In this document: positions 1 to 12,203 of the stretch, piece after piece
Layout of the letters: every line of letters begins with the position of its first letter
How positions within the stretch are numbered: position 1 is the stretch's first letter
NCBI GenBank assembly: GCA_009193035.1
Contig: SWDT01000116.1
Coordinates: 44,815 to 108,814, forward strand
From: Halicephalobus mephisto
Taxonomy: Eukaryota; Nematoda; Chromadorea; Rhabditida; Panagrolaimidae
DNA length: 64,000 nt
Direction of reading: 5' to 3'
The notes under the pieces: generated by a model
Database searches by the model: none
Told to the model about the DNA's origin: nothing
What the model saw: only the letters and a program-made list of their open reading frames with translations
Translations under genes and position numbers: made by a program

Positions 1-200
1 CATCTGAAATAAAAAAATTCTCAAATTTTTCGAACATTTGTGTTGGAAAAATTTTGTAATAATTTTTATTTTTAGTTTTAAAAAATTAGATTTTTTTTTA
101 AAATTTTGATAAATATTTTAAGATTTGAAAAATGAAATGATTTTTAAAATTAAAAAAAAATATAGATTTTAGTGAATTTTTAAATTTGTTTAATTTTCAG

Positions 201-2944
201 TGAAACACGACGGTCGATCATGTCAATCAAATGGGGATAACGGTGGCTGTAAGCATCTCTGTACTGATCTCCCTGATGGAGGGTTCTATTGTCATTGCAG
301 AGACGGATTTCAGCCAGATCCGAGTAATCCATTTGATTGTATTGATATTGACGAATGTAAAGGTAACAATACGTGTACTCAACTTTGTCTAAACACCAAG
401 GGTTCTTATCTTTGTCGTTGTTTGGATGATTATGAAAATAATGTTGTTGTTGGAGCTATGACAGGAAAAGATTGTCGAGCTAAAGGTGATGCGGCAAACA
501 TCATCGTTGCTTCAGATGACAAAGTAATTCAATTAGCTCTTAGTGGAGGAGGCGGAACGAACAGGAATGCAGCTGCACATGGTTCTGGAGAAGAATCAGA
601 TGTTATTTCGATTGAATTTGATCCAAGAAGAGAATTAATGTTTTGGATTGATTCTGTAAGTCAGAATATTTATCGATCTGCATTACCTGGAGGTAATCAA
701 TCACATGAAGGACAAAAATTGGATTTGAATTTCAAAGAACTTAATGATGCCCCTGCGGCAATGGCAGTGGATTACTTGACAGGAAATATCTTCATTGCTG
801 CTATAAGTCAAATTGCGAATGGATTTATAGCAAGAAAGAAAAGATTTAGTGAACCGAAAATTTCTGAAGATACAGGATCTATTTATGTGGCTTCAAATGA
901 TGGAAGATATTTGAAAAAAATTATTTCTGGAAGACTTCAAATTCCAACAGCAATAGTTACTGTACCTACAATAGGAAGAATTTGTTATTCTGATGCAGGA
1001 ATAGAAGCTAAAATAGAATGTGCTGATATGGATGGTGCTCATAGAACTGTAATTGCGAGAAATTTTGTTTATTCTCCGACTTCTATGACTGTAGATGAAG
1101 GTAAAGATAACAGAATTTATTGGGCTGATCCGAAATATCATAAAGTTGATTCTTGTTTACCAGATGGATCAAGAAGACAAACAATTGTTACAGATAGAAA
1201 AACTCCATGGGCAATTGATGTATTTGAAAATCATCTTTATTGGGCAAGTAAAGAAACTCATAATTTATATGTTCAAGACAAATTTGGAAGAGGTAGATTA
1301 TATGTACTGGAATCGGCAATAGATGATCCTCATGCAGTCAGAATTGAACAAAAATATGCAAAAGATACAAAACGAGCTGTATCATCATGTGCTGATGCTA
1401 GTTGTAGTCATATTTGTGTAGTATTGCCGAATAATAATTTCAGATGTCTTTGTCCTGAAAATTCTACCGTAATTGATGATGGAAGTTGTACAGCACCAAA
1501 ATTGGAAGAATTGCCATTACCTAAACAATGTAAATGTCAAAATGGAGGAAAATGTCTTCTTGATGGTACATGTGATTGTGGTGATCTTGAAGGAGAATTT
1601 TGTCAAAATGGATCATCAGTAAGTCGTCAATTAATTGGTAAACTTGGTAATGGAGGAGTATTTGCCATGATTATGATGTTGATATTCCTTATGTGTCTTG
1701 GAGTATTGGCTTTCTTGGCAGTAACAATGTACAGAAAGAAACAATTACTTTTTAAGAAATCAGAAGCGGCAGAAGGAGGAGTTACCTTCAGTGGAAACAT
1801 GATTTCTTTCAGTAATCCTGTTTTGGACAGTAAACATGATGTGGAAAATGATGTTGAATATAATATGAGCCAGATGCCGTCGAGTTCTTCTAGTGGAGGA
1901 ACTACAACAACTACTACTTTTGCTAACCCTGTTTATGAACTGGAAACGGGTCCAGGACCCTCCAGAGCAACGGAACCCAAGAGTTCACCGGTTGCTTCCA
2001 CAAGTCCTGTTCCAGAGCTGGGGTCGGCAGTCATTGGTAAGTGATTTTGGAAGTTGTTAAATCATTTAAAATATAAAAATAATTTAAATATAAAATAATT
2101 TAAATATAAAAATAATTTAAATATAAAATAATTTAAATATAAAATGATTTAAAATATTAAATAATTTAAATATAAAGTAATTAAAATATAAAATTAATTA
2201 TTTAAGTGGAAAATTTTAAAAAAGTTATTAAAATAATTTAAAATATAAGGAATTTAAAAATTTATTTTCGTTTTGAAATTTCAACTGGAATAAGAATTTT
2301 TAAAGTTCATGTTTTTATAGATTAATAATGTTTTTAATAAGTTGGAAATTTATAAAAGTAGATTTTTTTGAAAATATAAATTTTAATTGTTTTGAAGTTT
2401 TAGCACCGTTGTCTTTTATGAAGACTAGATACAAATATAATGTAGAACAATATTAATAATATAGAACAATTTGAATAATATTAGTAATGTTAACAACATT
2501 AATAATATTAATAATATATAACATTATTAGTAATATTAGTAATATATAACATTATTAGTAATATTAGTAATATTAGCAATGTTAGTAATATTAACAATAT
2601 TAACAATATAAGCGTAAAACTCAGGGAACATTGTCTGATGTGAAGTGTCCCTTTTTTTTACTCTTCCATGGAGAGAGAGGACTGTTTAGCCTCGGGTGTT
2701 CTGGATATTTGTGGTCGTGGAGACTGAGTGTTCACAATAAATAAGAAAAATATTTTGCTTAGAATTTAATTTTTATATTTTAATTGAAAATTTTCTAATT
2801 TACGGTTTTGGATTGAATTTGATATCTCAAATTTCAGCTCCTCGATCCGAGCTTCTTAAACCAGTAATCCCTCCTCGAAAGGATAAAGAAAAACTAAAAG
2901 AAGACAAAGCAGAACTCGTCTTTGATCAAGTCTCGGATGTCTAA
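201..2944 (+). CDS. lrp-1: LRP/megalin-type LDL receptor-related protein, C-terminal part (5' end outside window)
   Basis: This is the 3' end of a large endocytic receptor. The first visible exon begins after TTTTCAG at 200 in phase 1. It encodes two EGF-like modules, the second calcium-binding (DIDEC), then a six-bladed YWTD-type propeller with FWID, IYWAD and LYWAS blades. Two more Cys-rich EGF-like modules follow, then a membrane helix at about 1660-1730. The tail carries FSNPV and FANPVY, the latter an NPxY internalisation signal. A 106-nt last exon (2838-2944) adds a PPRK proline/basic motif and ends SDV-stop, a class I PDZ ligand like that of megalin. The first residue is not a start codon but the split codon of the exon. 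About 647 codons are visible, against over 4,000 in LRP1/LRP2. The family is recognised from architecture; LRP1 versus LRP2 is not settled. Confidence 0.85.
2440..2612. repeat. AT-rich simple repeat (AATATTAGTAAT-type) in last LRP intron
   Basis: Short units based on ATTAGTAATATT repeat irregularly inside the 801-nt last intron of the LRP gene. The rest of that intron is AT-rich and holds no ORF or RNA that I recognise. One less AT-rich stretch at 2630-2735 looks unlike its surroundings but has no assignable function. Confidence 0.6.
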
Positions 2945-2950
2945 TTGCTC

Positions 2951-2956
2951 AATAAA
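2951..2956 (+). promoter_or_regulatory. AATAAA poly(A) signal of the LRP gene
   Basis: An exact AATAAA lies 7 nt after the TAA stop of the LRP ORF. If it is used, the 3'UTR is very short, which is usual in nematodes. Confidence 0.5.
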
Positions 2957-3316
2957 ACCTCAGCTATTCTTCTTTCATTTCTGCTAATGCAAAAGTTCTC
3001 GATGATGTTGATGTTTAATCAGTTATAGTGACATTCACAATTCTCTTCGTCAACGAGTCTTTTGCTAAGCAGGGGATTTTTTTCAGTGATTCAAGTGCGG
3101 TGTTTTTTTAAATTTTGTTGTGATCGCCGAGAAACGTGTATTAATCGGAATGACTGTTATATTTATCAGATTTTATTCATAGAATAAATGTAATTTAAAA
3201 TGACTCAAAGTTACTGTAACGATTTAAAGAATTATTTTCTGAAAATTAGTGGAATTATAAATTTAAAAAATGTTTGAATTTTGAAATTGAAAATTCATAA
3301 TTGTCGAATGGACGGG

Positions 3317-3388
3317 TTTTCGGTAGTGCAGTGGTCAGTACACGTGACTGTAAAGATACGAGACTTGGGTTCAATTCCCAGCCGAAGA
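3317..3388 (+). other. tRNA-like sequence (tRNA-derived SINE head or tRNA-Tyr-like pseudogene)
   Basis: A 72-nt cloverleaf-like stretch. The acceptor arms TTTTCGG and CCGAAGA pair with one wobble. The D-arm GTGC/GTAC and the T-arm TTGGG-TTCAATT-CCCAG also pair. The anticodon stem is weak, with one A-A mismatch, and the loop would present GTA (Tyr). A second, more diverged 72-nt copy lies on the minus strand at 25458-25529 with the same CCGAAGA end, so this is more likely a tRNA-derived repeat than a working tRNA gene. Confidence 0.5.
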
Positions 3389-3834
3389 CTCGAGATCTTC
3401 TTAGTCAAAAATAATCAATCGAGGAGAAAATTGTAAAAAAGTAAAGAACTCAGATCAACCCTAATGTCAGACTTTACGACGAGCCGATCACTAGAAGAAG
3501 AGTCTTGTCAAAACATGTCTGCAATCAAAAATTGCAAATTTAAGTGTTTAGTTTTGTCTAAATGTCTTGTCTTTTTACCGTATGATATTGCATTGAAGTC
3601 AATTTTTCAGTGTGGGAAAACATCGAAATAAAGAAGTTGTAGATTAGATATATAATGATTAAACGCTGGAAATTACTTCAAAGAAGCTACAGAATAAATG
3701 TTGGATTACGGTATTGAGTACTAAGTTCTCAAATAAAACAGTAATAAAAATTATAAAAAATGAACAAAAAATAGCATTCGAAATTGCATCGATTAATCGA
3801 CAAAGTGGTTTTTGTACTTCTCAGAATTAGGTTT

Positions 3835-4445
3835 GACAGATCCCGACTTGGTCTGGCATGGATCCTTTTAGAAAGTTCCAGAATAGTTCTAGAAAATCTA
3901 AATCTTGTCCGATATGGATTTTCCTAGAAAGTTCCAGATTAGTATCGAGAAATTTTAACCTAGTCGAATATGAATCATTAAAAAATTCTTGCTAGATCTA
4001 ATGTAGATTTTTCTAAAAAGATCCAGGGCATTTCTAGTAGACCTCATCCTGATCAATTATAGATCTTTCTTGAGTTTCAGTTTTATTCGATGTGAATCAA
4101 TCTACAAAGTCCCTACTAGATATGATAGATCTTCCTAGGAAGTTCTAATACGATCTATATCTAATCAGATTAAGATATGCTAGGAAATCCCCACTAGATC
4201 TTTCTAGAGTTTCAGTTTTATTCGATGTGTATCAATCTACAAAGTTCCTACTAGATATGATAGATCTTCCTAGGAAGTTCTAGAATATCTTAATCTGATC
4301 AGATATGAATCATATTATAAGATTCTTACTAGATCTTTCTTGAGTTCCAGTTTTATTCGATGTGGATTAATCTACAAAGTCCCTACTAGATATAATACAG
4401 GTCTTCCGAGGAAGGTCCAGAACAATTCTAAAAAGTCTTAATTTG
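3835..4445. repeat. Degenerate tandem repeat (TCTAGAAAGTTCC-type units)
   Basis: Units containing AGATCTTCCTAGGAAGTTC and CAGTTTTATTCGATGTG recur at irregular spacing upstream of the Cys-rich secreted protein gene. No ORF. The remaining intergenic DNA from 2957 to 4611 shows no gene that I can support. Confidence 0.55.
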
Positions 4446-4611
4446 ATCTAACAGGACTTTAATCAAGAGACCATCGATCTAGGATTGCTGAATATTCTGG
4501 AAGTCATCCACTTCCGAAATCTACGACTTGGAAAATACGAAAGAAGAGCTTCCGTGGATCCGCCTTCCGTTTCGATCGCGGTCGGAAGAAAGAAGATAAA
4601 TAATCAATGGG

Positions 4612-7557
4612 ATGAATCATGACCGATTGACCGAGATGAAGCCAGTTGACCGGATTTTCCTTTTTATTTTGATTTTTATTGATTACGTAATTTGTGAACG
4701 ATGTCCTCCATTTTTTGGGGAATTTGAATGTCCTAAAGGATTCAACTGTGTTCTTGGAGTTTGTAAAAATTCCAAAAATGAAACACCTCCGACGGATTGT
4801 TCAAAAATCAATTGCGAAATCGACTCCAAATGCTTCAACGGCAAATGTCTCCCGATCGAAGGACTTCCATGTGGAAGAAACGTCCTCACCGGAGAAAACA
4901 CCGCCAGATCCATCGTCAGCGATTGTGGATGGAGAGGAAAGTGCATCAACGGCCATTGTTCCATCGACAGTAAGTCCGGAATTTTCCTCATATTGCGATA
5001 TTTGTTCCAATTTTGAAGTTAAATCTGACAAAAAAGTACTTCCAGTAACATAATTGAAATTATTAATTTTGATTCTGAAAGAAAAAATCAGAAATCAGGT
5101 TTCAGGATTCAGGATTCAGGATTCAGGATTCAGGATTCAGGATTCAGGATTCAGGTTTCAGAATTCAGGATTCAGATTCAGAATCTATGAGTTCGAATAC
5201 CTTATTCCAAGTACTTCTTGTTTAAATTTAGGGATATCTAAAATCAGTTAGAAAACATTTTTTTTTTCAATTCTGAAGTTAAACTTGACTAAAAAGTACT
5301 TTCAGTAACGTAATCGAAACTTTTAATTATGATTCTGAAAGAAAAAATCAAAAATCAAGTTTCAGAATTCAGGATTCAGAGGACTAGCTTTCAATTCTAA
5401 GAACATTTAAAATTTAATTTTAGAATTTAATAAAAAAGTGAAAATTTACCCAAAATACGTTTCAAAATTCCACATAAAAAATATAAAATTATTCAAAATG
5501 ATTTTCCTGGAGTTGTTAGAATTAGAACAAAAATGTTCGATAAAAAATGTCGCAATTGTTTTTCCTTGATTTCAGTAAATTTTTCAGAATGTTTCGAAAA
5601 ACTCTGTAATGATGACGAAATCTGTCGTGATGGGACTTGCACGAAGATCCTCGGTTCCTTCTGCTGGAGTAATTTTGATTGCGGAAAACAACGTAGATGT
5701 CAGGGGAATCAGTGTGTGAACGACCCCGATGCCGTGATTGACTCTCTGTCGGGGCCCGGATGTGATCCTGGGGAGATCTACAGAGATCATAAATGTCAAA
5801 AAAACGAAGGATGTTCTAACATCGTTTGTGATATAGGAGAAACTTGTGTCGATGGAGTCTGTATCCCCATCGCCATTGACTGCAAAACAGAAAGATGCCC
5901 TAAGGGAATGATCTGTCAACAAGGACTTTGTGCCGTTGATCCCTGTGTCCAAAAAGGATGTCCTCCAGATCACGTCTGTCTCCTGGGGGAATGCCGACTG
6001 ATCCAAGGGATGATCTGCCAGGAAAGCTGTCCGGAGCCTTTCCTCTGCCATAACGGCCTCTGTGTCAAAAACGGTAAATCCTTCCATAATTACTGCTAAA
6101 TTCAAAGGATGAATGTCATTTCATCGACACAAAAACGACATTTATAATTTCCATTCAAGACCAAAAAAGTTTTCAAAATTGAACATTTCTCTTGTGATCC
6201 TGAGTGGAAATCAAATCAATATAATTTCCTTCCAAGATCAAATGAAGAGTTTTTAAAAAATAAGATCTTTTTTCATGGTCCTGAGTGGAAATCAAATCAA
6301 TATGATTTCCTTCCAAGACTAAGTAAAAATTACCAAAAAAATAAGATCTTTTTTCATGGTCTTGAGTGGAAATCAAATCAATATAATTTCCTTCCAAAAT
6401 CAAATGAAGAGTTTTTAAAAAATAAGAACTTTTTTCATGGTCTTCAGTGGAAATTACATCAATATAATTTCCTTCCAAGACTAAGTGAAAATTACCAAAA
6501 AAATAAGATCTTTTTTCATGGTCTTGAGTGGAAGTTACATCATCGATTCAAATTAGTTTTAAATCTTCTATTTTCGAATCTCTTTAAAGTTCGATTTTCA
6601 AGTTTGAAATTAATTCAAAGTTCAAACTTGTTTTAAATCTTTTATTTTCGAATTTATTCCAAATTCGATCTGCAAGTTCGAAATTGACAGTTTTTGTCGA
6701 AATTGTGAAGAGAAATTCGAAGTCTACTTTCCTTCTCGCTGGACGAGACCAGATATTGGGATTCGCAAGAAATAACAAACAGTTACTGTTATGGTTTAGA
6801 AATAGAGAAAATATTACAAATCTTTACTTAAAAAGTACAGACCAACAAAGATATAAGACAACACAACTGAAAGTCACCCATGTCCTACAGTATTCCAGGG
6901 TCCCTGATATTCAGGGTATCTTTTCAGATTTTCTCTTTCTATTGTATTTTCTATCTCAACAGTTACAAAAAATAATAACTTTTAAAAATGATAAAAACAC
7001 AATAACTTGAAAACTTTCTTTCCCGCGCCTTGTTCCTTTCGTTGCGAGACCCTTCTTTCTCCGTTTTTCCTCTTTTACGTGGGCGCGGAACAGATATTTT
7101 TTGGCTTTCTCTTTATTTTCTATTCCTCTTTTTCCCTCCTTTCTCCGTTTTTCCATTTTTACTTGGGCGAGAAATAAGTATTTTTTGGCTTTCTCTTTTT
7201 TTTTATTCCTCTTTTTCCTTTCTTTCTCCGTTTTTCCATTTTTACGTGGGCGCAGAACACGTATTCTTTTGGTCTTTATTATTATTTTTTTATTTTCGAT
7301 TCAGTCGACAAAAACTAAAATTGTAAAATTATAAAATTGTATTTAATTTTTAACTTAAAATTTGAGCAGAATGCAGACGAAAAGCCTGTCAAATCGGAGA
7401 ATACTGTGAAAACGGAATCTGCGTCAGAATCGAAGGAAAATTCTGTACTTTAAGCCCGAGGGACTGCGGAGAAGCTTTTGAATGTGTCAACGGTCAATGT
7501 AAGGACACCATTACTGTAGTGACCAAAGACCACAGTAAAGAACTTTTTTCGAATTGA
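4612..7557 (+). CDS. Secreted Cys-rich protein with EB-like modules (three exons, 343 aa)
   Basis: Exons 4612-4969, 5588-6073 and 7370-7557 join in frame in phase 1 at both junctions and sum to 344 codons. The N-terminus has a hydrophobic signal peptide (FLFILIFIDYVIC, about residues 15-28) followed by a mature chain very rich in cysteine. Short repeated modules of the form C-x-x-G-x-x-C-x-x-G-x-C (CPKGFNCVLGVC, CRDGTC, CVDGVC, CQQGLC, CLLGEC, CHNGLC) resemble nematode EB/Cys-rich extracellular modules. No membrane segment is seen, so it is probably secreted. A second in-frame ATG at 4636 would still leave the signal peptide. Intron 2 (1.3 kb) is filled by an 81-bp tandem repeat and a dispersed repeat. 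The specific role is not recognised. Confidence 0.7.
5098..5182. repeat. GGATTCA 7-bp tandem repeat
   Basis: About nine head-to-tail copies of GGATTCA, with variants, lie in intron 1 of the Cys-rich protein gene; a short second run is at 5370-5380. The flanks of the two runs are also similar (about 5035-5100 and 5280-5350), suggesting a local duplication. Confidence 0.85.
6175..6540. repeat. 81-bp tandem repeat, about 4.5 copies
   Basis: Units carrying TTTTTTCATGGTC and TTTCCTTCCAAGA recur every 80-81 bp within intron 2 of the Cys-rich protein gene. The open minus-strand reading frame across it is a by-product of the 81-nt (3n) period, not a gene. Confidence 0.85.
6690..7320. repeat. Dispersed repeat R1, copy 1 (pyrimidine-rich internal subrepeats)
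   Basis: It starts with TCGAAATTGTGAAGAGAAATTCGAAG-like sequence, continues through CCCGCGCCTT and CGTTGCGAGACC, and ends with two or three roughly 75-bp T/C-rich subrepeats (TTTCTCCGTTTTTCCATTTT). A second copy in the same orientation is at 14745-15215, in an intron of the next gene. Open frames through it are low-complexity artefacts. Confidence 0.8.
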
Positions 7558-8035
7558 AATCATCAAATTTTTATTTTTTATTTTGTTATTATTTTTCTAA
7601 TTTTTAATTTTATATGTAATTATTTTTCTAATTTCTTATTTTATATAATTATTTTTTTTATTTTTTATTTTATATATAATTATTTTTCTAATTTTTAAAT
7701 TTTTAATTTTATATATAATTATTTTTTTTATTTTTTATTTTATGTGATTTTCCCAAAATTTCAAAAAATAAATCAATAAAGAAATTTAAATTCATTTTAA
7801 TTTGCAAAAAATTAAAAACAAAATTATTTACTTTTAAAATAAATCATAAATGTGCCGAAATTTGGATTTAACACATTACAAAAAATTCATATTTTTGAAA
7901 GCTTGTGTACCATGGATCCAAAGTGATATTTTTTTTCTTTTTTCTGTGGCCCAAATCCGTCAATGTTTCGTTCAATCTAGAGATATTTGTTAACTACAAA
8001 AACAAAGAAAATCCAAAATCGCAAAAATAAATCTG
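7558..8035. other. AT-rich spacer, no gene seen
   Basis: The AT-rich 3' flank of the Cys-rich protein gene contains AATAAA-like hexamers around 7767-7782 that could serve as poly(A) signals. Nothing else recognisable. Confidence 0.4.
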
Positions 8036-8365
8036 TTACGAAATTGTTGGATCGTTGCTGGAAAATCCAGATCCGAGTGTAGACGAGAAATATGTGGAAA
8101 AAACTTCATGGAGCCAAAGGGCATGAGATAAATCACAACTCTCCAAAGTATTGCGCAATCTCAAAATTGCTGCCAATCCGCAATTGTACCTCTTCCGTTG
8201 GTCCTCGGGGTATTTCCCTTCGGGACCAAAGTTATACAACCTCCCACTCAAATAGATTGTGCTCGATCCAATACAAAGAAAATCCGAAATCGCAAAAATA
8301 AATCTGTTACGAAATATTGTGCCACGTCCAGAGGTTGTACACCACATATGGCCCCCATTGTCCAC
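8036..8365. repeat. Dispersed repeat R2, copy 1
   Basis: This roughly 270-330 bp sequence is related to 15565-15790 and 27540-27770. All share GATCGTGG/GATCGTT near one end, a GAGATA-ACA central part, CCTCAGGGTATTTCCCTT-like sequence and a final ATAGAT(T/A)-GTG-GATTCAA stretch. No intact ORF is shared between copies, so it is probably a non-autonomous element. Confidence 0.65.
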
Positions 8366-9867
8366 GACGTGTTAACTAAGATACTTCAGAATTCATGTTT
8401 CGAAAAATCTGTTTTTTTAAGGATTAATAATATTTTTAAAAATTTTAAACTTTTTGAAAATGGATTTTTCGAAAATAAGAATTTAAAAAATTTTATTCAA
8501 TTTGAAACATAAATAATAATAAAAATATTCAAGTTTTATTTTTCTTCTCCATAAAAACTTTTTAGTTACACTTTTTGTCAAGTTTGATCCCCAAAATACA
8601 ACCCGCCATTTCATCGACATTTTGTTTCTTTTTTATTAATATCAAAATAACTCCGAAAAATAAAACGCAAAAATCTAAATTTTTCTGAAAATGAATTTTT
8701 GGATTTCGTAATCTTAGTTATTTTTCCTTCCAGGACCTTGAAACAAAACTTGTCACTCATTTTTCGGAAAAAATATTCATGACTTATTGACCTAAAGTTT
8801 TTTGTTTTTGTTGGTCATTTTTCAAAATAACAAAAATATTAAAAAATGAAACTTTTTTGAAGAACTTTCGAAAAATAAAACTTTTTTTGGATAAATTTGA
8901 AAAATAAATAGAATTTTTTAAAAATAATTTCGAAAAATAAAACTTTTTTTTTGAATAATTTAGGAAAATTTGATTTTTTAAAATAATTTTCGGAAAATTT
9001 AATTTTTTTTAAAAATGATTTCGAAAAATTTAATTTTTTTGAATAATTTTGAAAATTAAATAGAATTTTTTAAAATAATTCCGAAAAATTTAATTTTTTT
9101 GAATAATTTAGGAAAATTTGATTTTTTAAAATAATTTGGAAAAATGAATGTAACTTTCTGGATAAATGGCTCGATTTTGGTTGCATGTCAGAATCTGGAA
9201 GAACAACTTCCTGGACTTTTGAAAGAAATCTTTAGTCCAAAAATCGAGTGGAGGTTGTTTGTCCATTGTTTTTGCAATTGTTTTGTCTTTTGAAAGCAAC
9301 CAGAAAATGGAGTAATTTTATGCTAGAAGTGATTTATTCCAAAAAAAAGTCTTTAAATTTTCTCTTACCACGAAAATTCAATTTTTTGCAAAAACTATTT
9401 CTAAATATTTCTTATTTCTTCATTTTTGAAAAAGTTTCAGTTTTGTAAATACAGTAATTTTGGGGATTTCTTAACTTTGGGTCCTGAAACGAAAATTGGT
9501 AATTTTTACTTTTTGGGTCCTGAAGCGAAGATTTGAAATTTTTTTTTTGGATCCTGAAGCGAAAACTGGGAATTTCCAAGTTTTGGTCCTAAAGCAAAAA
9601 AATAAAAATTTTAATTTCAGGATCCTGGAGCGAAAAATTCAAAACTTTCAACTTTTCGGTCTCAGAACGAAAAATTTAAAATTTTTAACTTTGAATCCCA
9701 AAACGAAAAATGTAAAATTTTTAATTTTTGGGTCCTGGAGTGAAAAACTCAAATTTTTACTTTAGGTCTCAAAACGAAAAATTAAAAATTTTCGTTTTTG
9801 AAAAAATTAAAAATTTTTCGTCAAGCTGTTGTTACTTATCAAAATTAAAAAATAAATCCACAATGAC
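8366..9867. other. AT-rich intergenic DNA with degenerate simple repeats
   Basis: Around 8860-9150 are degenerate AATTTTCGGAAAAATTTAATTTTTT-type repeats. Around 9470-9800 units with GGGTCCTGAAGCGAAAA recur about every 60 bp. No coding signal that I trust. Confidence 0.45.
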
Positions 9868-9894
9868 AGTTTTTTATACATGCAGATTCGGGTT

Positions 9895-10086
9895 TATGGC
9901 CGTTTCGGTTTTGTCCTCTGCCTCAGGGGAAACCTCAATCCCGATTCATCAATTTTTCAAATTGCCTCTTTGATTGTGGCCTGGCTATTTTTGGCGTTTC
10001 CCTATGTCGTGTTTCTCAATCCAAGTGACCCGCGTAACGATGAGGAAGGTAGATATCGTAGAGAAATATATTTAACATATGCCTGA
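9895..10086 (+). other. Candidate exon or short ORF with one membrane segment
   Basis: After a possible acceptor (ATACATGCAG) an open frame encodes a hydrophobic stretch (FQIASLIVAWLFLAFPYVVF) followed by a polar NPSDPRNDEE tail, then either a GGTAGATA donor or a TGA at 10084. Composition stands out from the surrounding repeats. It could be an unpaired exon of a gene fragment. I could not join it in frame to the gene at 4612-7557, so it stays a weak candidate. Confidence 0.2.
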
Positions 10087-10149
10087 GGCATAATACAAAA
10101 ATCTGCGTCGGATTCGACATACGCAAAAAACATAATTCCCCCAAAAGGA

Positions 10150-10480
10150 ACTGTATGTTTCCCTATTGATACTAAAAAAATCCGTTCGGGACCAAACAAG
10201 CTGTTTCCTTATTGTTGCTAAGACAATCCGTTCGGGACCAAGCAAACTATGCTCCTTTGTCGATGCTAAAGAAATCCGTTCGGGACCAAACAAACTATGT
10301 TTCCCTATTGATACTAAAAAAATCCGTTCGGGACCAAGAAAACTATGCTCCTTTGTCGGTGCTAAAGAAATCCGTTCAGAACCAAAGAATGTTTCCCTAT
10401 TGATACTAAAGAAATCCACTCGGGACCAAGCAAACTGTTTCCTTATTGTTGCTAAGACAATCCGTTCGGGACCAAGCGCT
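10150..10480. repeat. About 50-bp minisatellite, 6-7 copies (ATCCGTTCGGGACCAA)
   Basis: Units begin ATCCGTTCGGGACCAA and alternate between variants with TATGTTTCCCTATTGATACT and GCTCCTTTGTCGATGCTAAAG-like remainders. The period is close to 3n, which keeps long frames open on both strands; these are not treated as genes. Confidence 0.85.
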
Positions 10481-11329
10481 TCCTATTGGTTCCGTTTCTC
10501 ACTAAGGATGAAGTGTCCGATCCAACATCTTGATTATTTACATTTACCACTCCAAAAAAGGAAAAAATCTCGAGACGAAATTAAATTTTTTGGAATTTAA
10601 GGATTTTCGAAAATAAAAATTTTTTCTATTTTCCTTCAAAAATTTTCGATTTTAAAATTTTAAAATTTAAAATTTTAATTTTAATTTTAAAATTTTTAAA
10701 ATTTTCGATTTTTTAATTTTTAATTTTAATTTTTAAATGTTTTAAATTTTTGATTTTAAAATTTTAAATTTTTATTTTTAAATTTCTAAAATTTTCGATT
10801 TTAAAATTTTTTATTTTTATTTTTTCTTATCCATGAAAAAAAACAACTGTTATTCGAAACATTTTAAATTAAATCGGACCAGTTGCTACATTTTTGCAAT
10901 CGTTAAAAACAATAAAAAATAAAACTATGAGCTCGAGGGATTTTTAGTGACAATAACATCCATCTTCATTAATTTTTTATCCACACGGTTATTTAGCACA
11001 TCATGGAAGTTGCAAGTGTCAAAGTTGATCCGGCCGCAAATGAAAAAATCACAACCATCTGTTCATGATTTGACATTTGACTTTAGTTATATTTTAGTGC
11101 TTAGTTGGGGTCTAATAACTTAATTTTAGATAAAAATATTAAGAAATTTAAACCGAAAAATTTCCATATCGAAAAACTGATTTTTTTTAAAACTTTAAAA
11201 TTTCATATATCAAAAATAAAAAATAATTTATTTATAAATATATTTTAATTATTTTTGCATTATTGATATATGAACAATTATATTTTACCTAAAAAAATTA
11301 AAATTTTTTCATATTTATTTTAATTTAAA

Positions 11330-11495
11330 AATTTGTTTCATTTTTATTTAAAATTAAAATTATTTTTATCGTTATTTTTTAAAATCAAAAATTATTTTTA
11401 TTTTTATTTAAAATTAAAATTATTTTTATTTTTATTCTTTAAAATCAAAAATTATTTTTATTTTTATTTAAAATTAAAATTATTTTTATTGTAAT
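11330..11495. repeat. AT-rich tandem repeat, about 60-bp period
   Basis: Three copies of a unit containing TTTTTATTTAAAATTAAAATTATTTTTAT. The rest of 10500-12200 is AT-rich, with no feature I can support apart from scattered simple repeats. Confidence 0.6.
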
Positions 11496-12203
11496 TTATT
11501 AGATAAGTTTGCCGACTGACAATTTTCCATAACAACGAAAAATTTGATCCCAGTTCAAAACATTTTAATTCTTAGAGATTCCGTAAACGAAAAATCTCAA
11601 AGATATTCAAGCTTGTAACCATCAGTTGTGAAATCCGATCCTCTGGATTTTGATCCGAGCAGAAATCGCAATCGGTTGTGATTCGATGCAATATCTGAGG
11701 TACTTTGTGACACATCGGTCTAGAACTTCCCTTCTTAAAATAGATAATTTAATATTTTCTATTTTAAAAATAATAAAATTAAATTTTTAAAAAAAATTTT
11801 TTTAAAAATCCAAATTTTAAAAATTAAAAATAATTTTCTAAAAATTCAGATTTTAAAAATTAAAAAAAATAATTTTTTCTAAAAATCCAAATTTTAAAAA
11901 TAATTTTTTTCTAAAAACCCAAATTTTAAAAATTAAAAAAAAATAATTTTTTCTAAAGATTTTTACTTTTAAAAAATTTAATTTTTCCATCAGAAGTTAG
12001 TTTTTTTACGAAAATATCCTACCACGAAAATGTTTTATTTTTAAAAAAACTATTCAAAATCGTGTTTTTTAAATTTTTTTTAATTCAAATTTTTAAAAAT
12101 TTATTTTTATATTTATTTTTTTTTTAATTTTATTTTTTTAATTTTTTTTTTTTAAATTTATTTTTTTTTAAATTTGTTTTTTTAGAAATGGTTTAACAAG
12201 AAG

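Noticed and set aside
893..1322. Open frames on other frames and strand inside the LRP exon
   Set aside because: Shadows of the receptor coding sequence; no start or splice context.
5098..5182. Interstitial telomere repeat
   Set aside because: Unit GGATTCA is not TTAGGC or TTAGGG and the run lies inside an intron.
6173..6478. 101-codon minus-strand frame with repeated EGNYIDLISTQDHEK
   Set aside because: Created by the 81-bp tandem repeat, whose period is a multiple of three.
7030..7334. Phe/Ser-rich frames, also at 14815-15228
   Set aside because: Low-complexity T/C-rich subrepeats of dispersed repeat R1, no family features.
10072..10600. Long frames on both strands
   Set aside because: Product of the roughly 50-bp minisatellite.
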